A stretch of 51,016 nt of DNA from a virus: positions 1 through 51,016 of IMG/VR virus record IMGVR_UViG_3300036781_000120, one strand, 5' to 3'. Made by a program: the position numbers and the translations under genes. The notes beneath the pieces are model-generated. The model searched no databases. It was not told where the DNA came from and saw nothing but the letters and a program-made list of their open reading frames with translations. Shown here piece after piece: positions 50,457 to 51,016 of the stretch (the stretch's first letter is position 1; every line of letters starts with the position of its first letter).

Positions 50457-51016
50457 TTATAATTTAATATTCCAAATATAGGTAGTTGCGGCCGTTAATC
50501 CCGTCGTGCCGGAAGTTATTGTCACGTTGGATGGCCCGGTACTTGACATGGATATCATACTGGCCCCATTCAATAATGCGGTAGCTGAACTCGCCGCGCT
50601 AAATACCGGATAAGGCGTATACGGTAGCGCATTTGCTAACGTGACAGTTCCTATAGTTGCGTTAGTCCCAGAAGGGAGGGTGCCCGTAACTATTGTAACC
50701 TGTAACGCACGGCCGTTAGTGGTTACTGTTACTGTAGGAGAAGTACCAGCACCCAGGCCTGCAGCTATAGTCGGCGTTCCTTTGATCGCGTAACTACTTA
50801 GATAAGCTACCGTATCGACAGAGTTAGAATACCCAAATCTAATTATCCTTGTTGAAGGAGGATCGGCAAAAAACAAACCCGTCGAGAAAGAAGATCCTTG
50901 CGCGAATATACCTGTTCCAAAAGTCAAATTAAGGGACGCCGAAAATGTGTTAGTTCCGCTATACGTATTATTAGCCCCAAATAAATCGAAATAAGCCGGG
51001 GCAGCACTCACAGACC
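50457..51016 (-). CDS. Tailspike C-terminal domain (runs off the window; probably the end of the gene at 1-2244)
   Basis: The frame is open to the window edge and reads SVSAAPAYFDLFGANNTYSG near its start. It is the kind of domain that follows a GVATRLAGNTTTTQK motif, which is where the gene at position 1 ends. Both are on the minus strand and the frame joins if 3n+1 bases are missing at the cut. It is beta-rich, with a fibre-tip look. A GTG at 51011 is not the real start. The alternative is a second, separate fibre gene cut by the window. Confidence 0.75.
   Translation of the reverse strand, partial: SVSAAPAYFDLFGANNTYSGTNTFSASLNLTFGTGIFAQGSSFSTGLFFADPPSTRIIRFGYSNSVDTVAYLSSYAIKGTPTIAAGLGAGTSPTVTVTTNGRALQVTIVTGTLPSGTNATIGTVTLANALPYTPYPVFSAASSATALLNGASMISMSSTGPSNVTITSGTTGLTAATTYIWNIKL

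Noticed and set aside
1-51016. tRNA, CRISPR, integrase and reverse transcriptase (diversity-generating element)
   Set aside because: I saw no TpsiC-like arms, spacer arrays, recombinase catalytic motifs or RT motif (YxDD) in any frame.

Overview
The window looks like the nearly complete genome of a tailed phage (siphovirus type) that infects a member of the Bacteroidota. Evidence for the host: the promoters fit the Bacteroidota pattern TTTG-N19-TAnnTTTG, starts are preceded by A/T-rich leaders instead of Shine-Dalgarno sites, and one tail protein carries a SprB-like repeat plus a GCTDPxAxNYNPxA motif typical of Bacteroidota surface proteins. A Sphingobacteriaceae-type host is only a guess. 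I see no integrase, tRNA genes, CRISPR array or insertion sequence. The two window ends fall in one tailspike gene, on the same strand and with matching protein context. The molecule is therefore probably circular or circularly permuted, cut inside that gene, with a few bases missing at the cut.

Layout. (1) Late region, minus strand, reading from 25.7 kb down to 1 and on from 51.0 kb to 48.6 kb: small terminase, HNH endonuclease, large terminase, a PAPS-reductase-like protein, accessory genes, a candidate tail-tube protein, portal, scaffold, major capsid protein, connector and neck genes, tail assembly chaperone with a -1 frameshift, tape measure, tail-tip proteins, tailspike, then a cluster of small membrane proteins that probably does lysis. 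It ends at paired terminators at 48.57-48.63 kb. A four-gene plus-strand cassette (9.67-10.35 kb) interrupts it. (2) Early region, 25.8-31.2 kb, both strands: many tiny genes driven by four near-identical promoters. (3) Plus strand, 31.3-40.5 kb: a helix-turn-helix regulator, unknown proteins, VirE-type primase/helicase, VRR-NUC nuclease, cytosine methyltransferase and SNF2-type helicase. (4) Minus strand, 44.5-40.5 kb: family A DNA polymerase, SLOG-family protein and adenine methyltransferase. (5) Plus strand, 44.7-48.6 kb: DUF2800 and DUF2815 proteins, a coiled-coil protein and a MazG-like protein.

How it works together: the early promoters share a dyad in the spacer, which suggests one regulator controls them. 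Replication combines the primase/helicase, SNF2 helicase, DNA polymerase, DUF2815 ssDNA-binding protein and nucleases. The two methyltransferases probably protect the DNA from host restriction. Several late genes sit in self-contained promoter-gene-terminator units.

The most unusual observations: (a) the large terminase frame is broken exactly in the Walker A motif by 11 nt with matching CGG codons on either side, a stop right after the first, and a GC-rich hairpin just upstream, next to a homing-type endonuclease, as expected for a translational bypass; (b) eight copies of the palindrome AAGCATGCTT clustered at 31.7-33.1 kb (one at 35.7 kb), read in different frames; (c) several families of repeated leaders and RNA hairpins, two with compensatory base changes.
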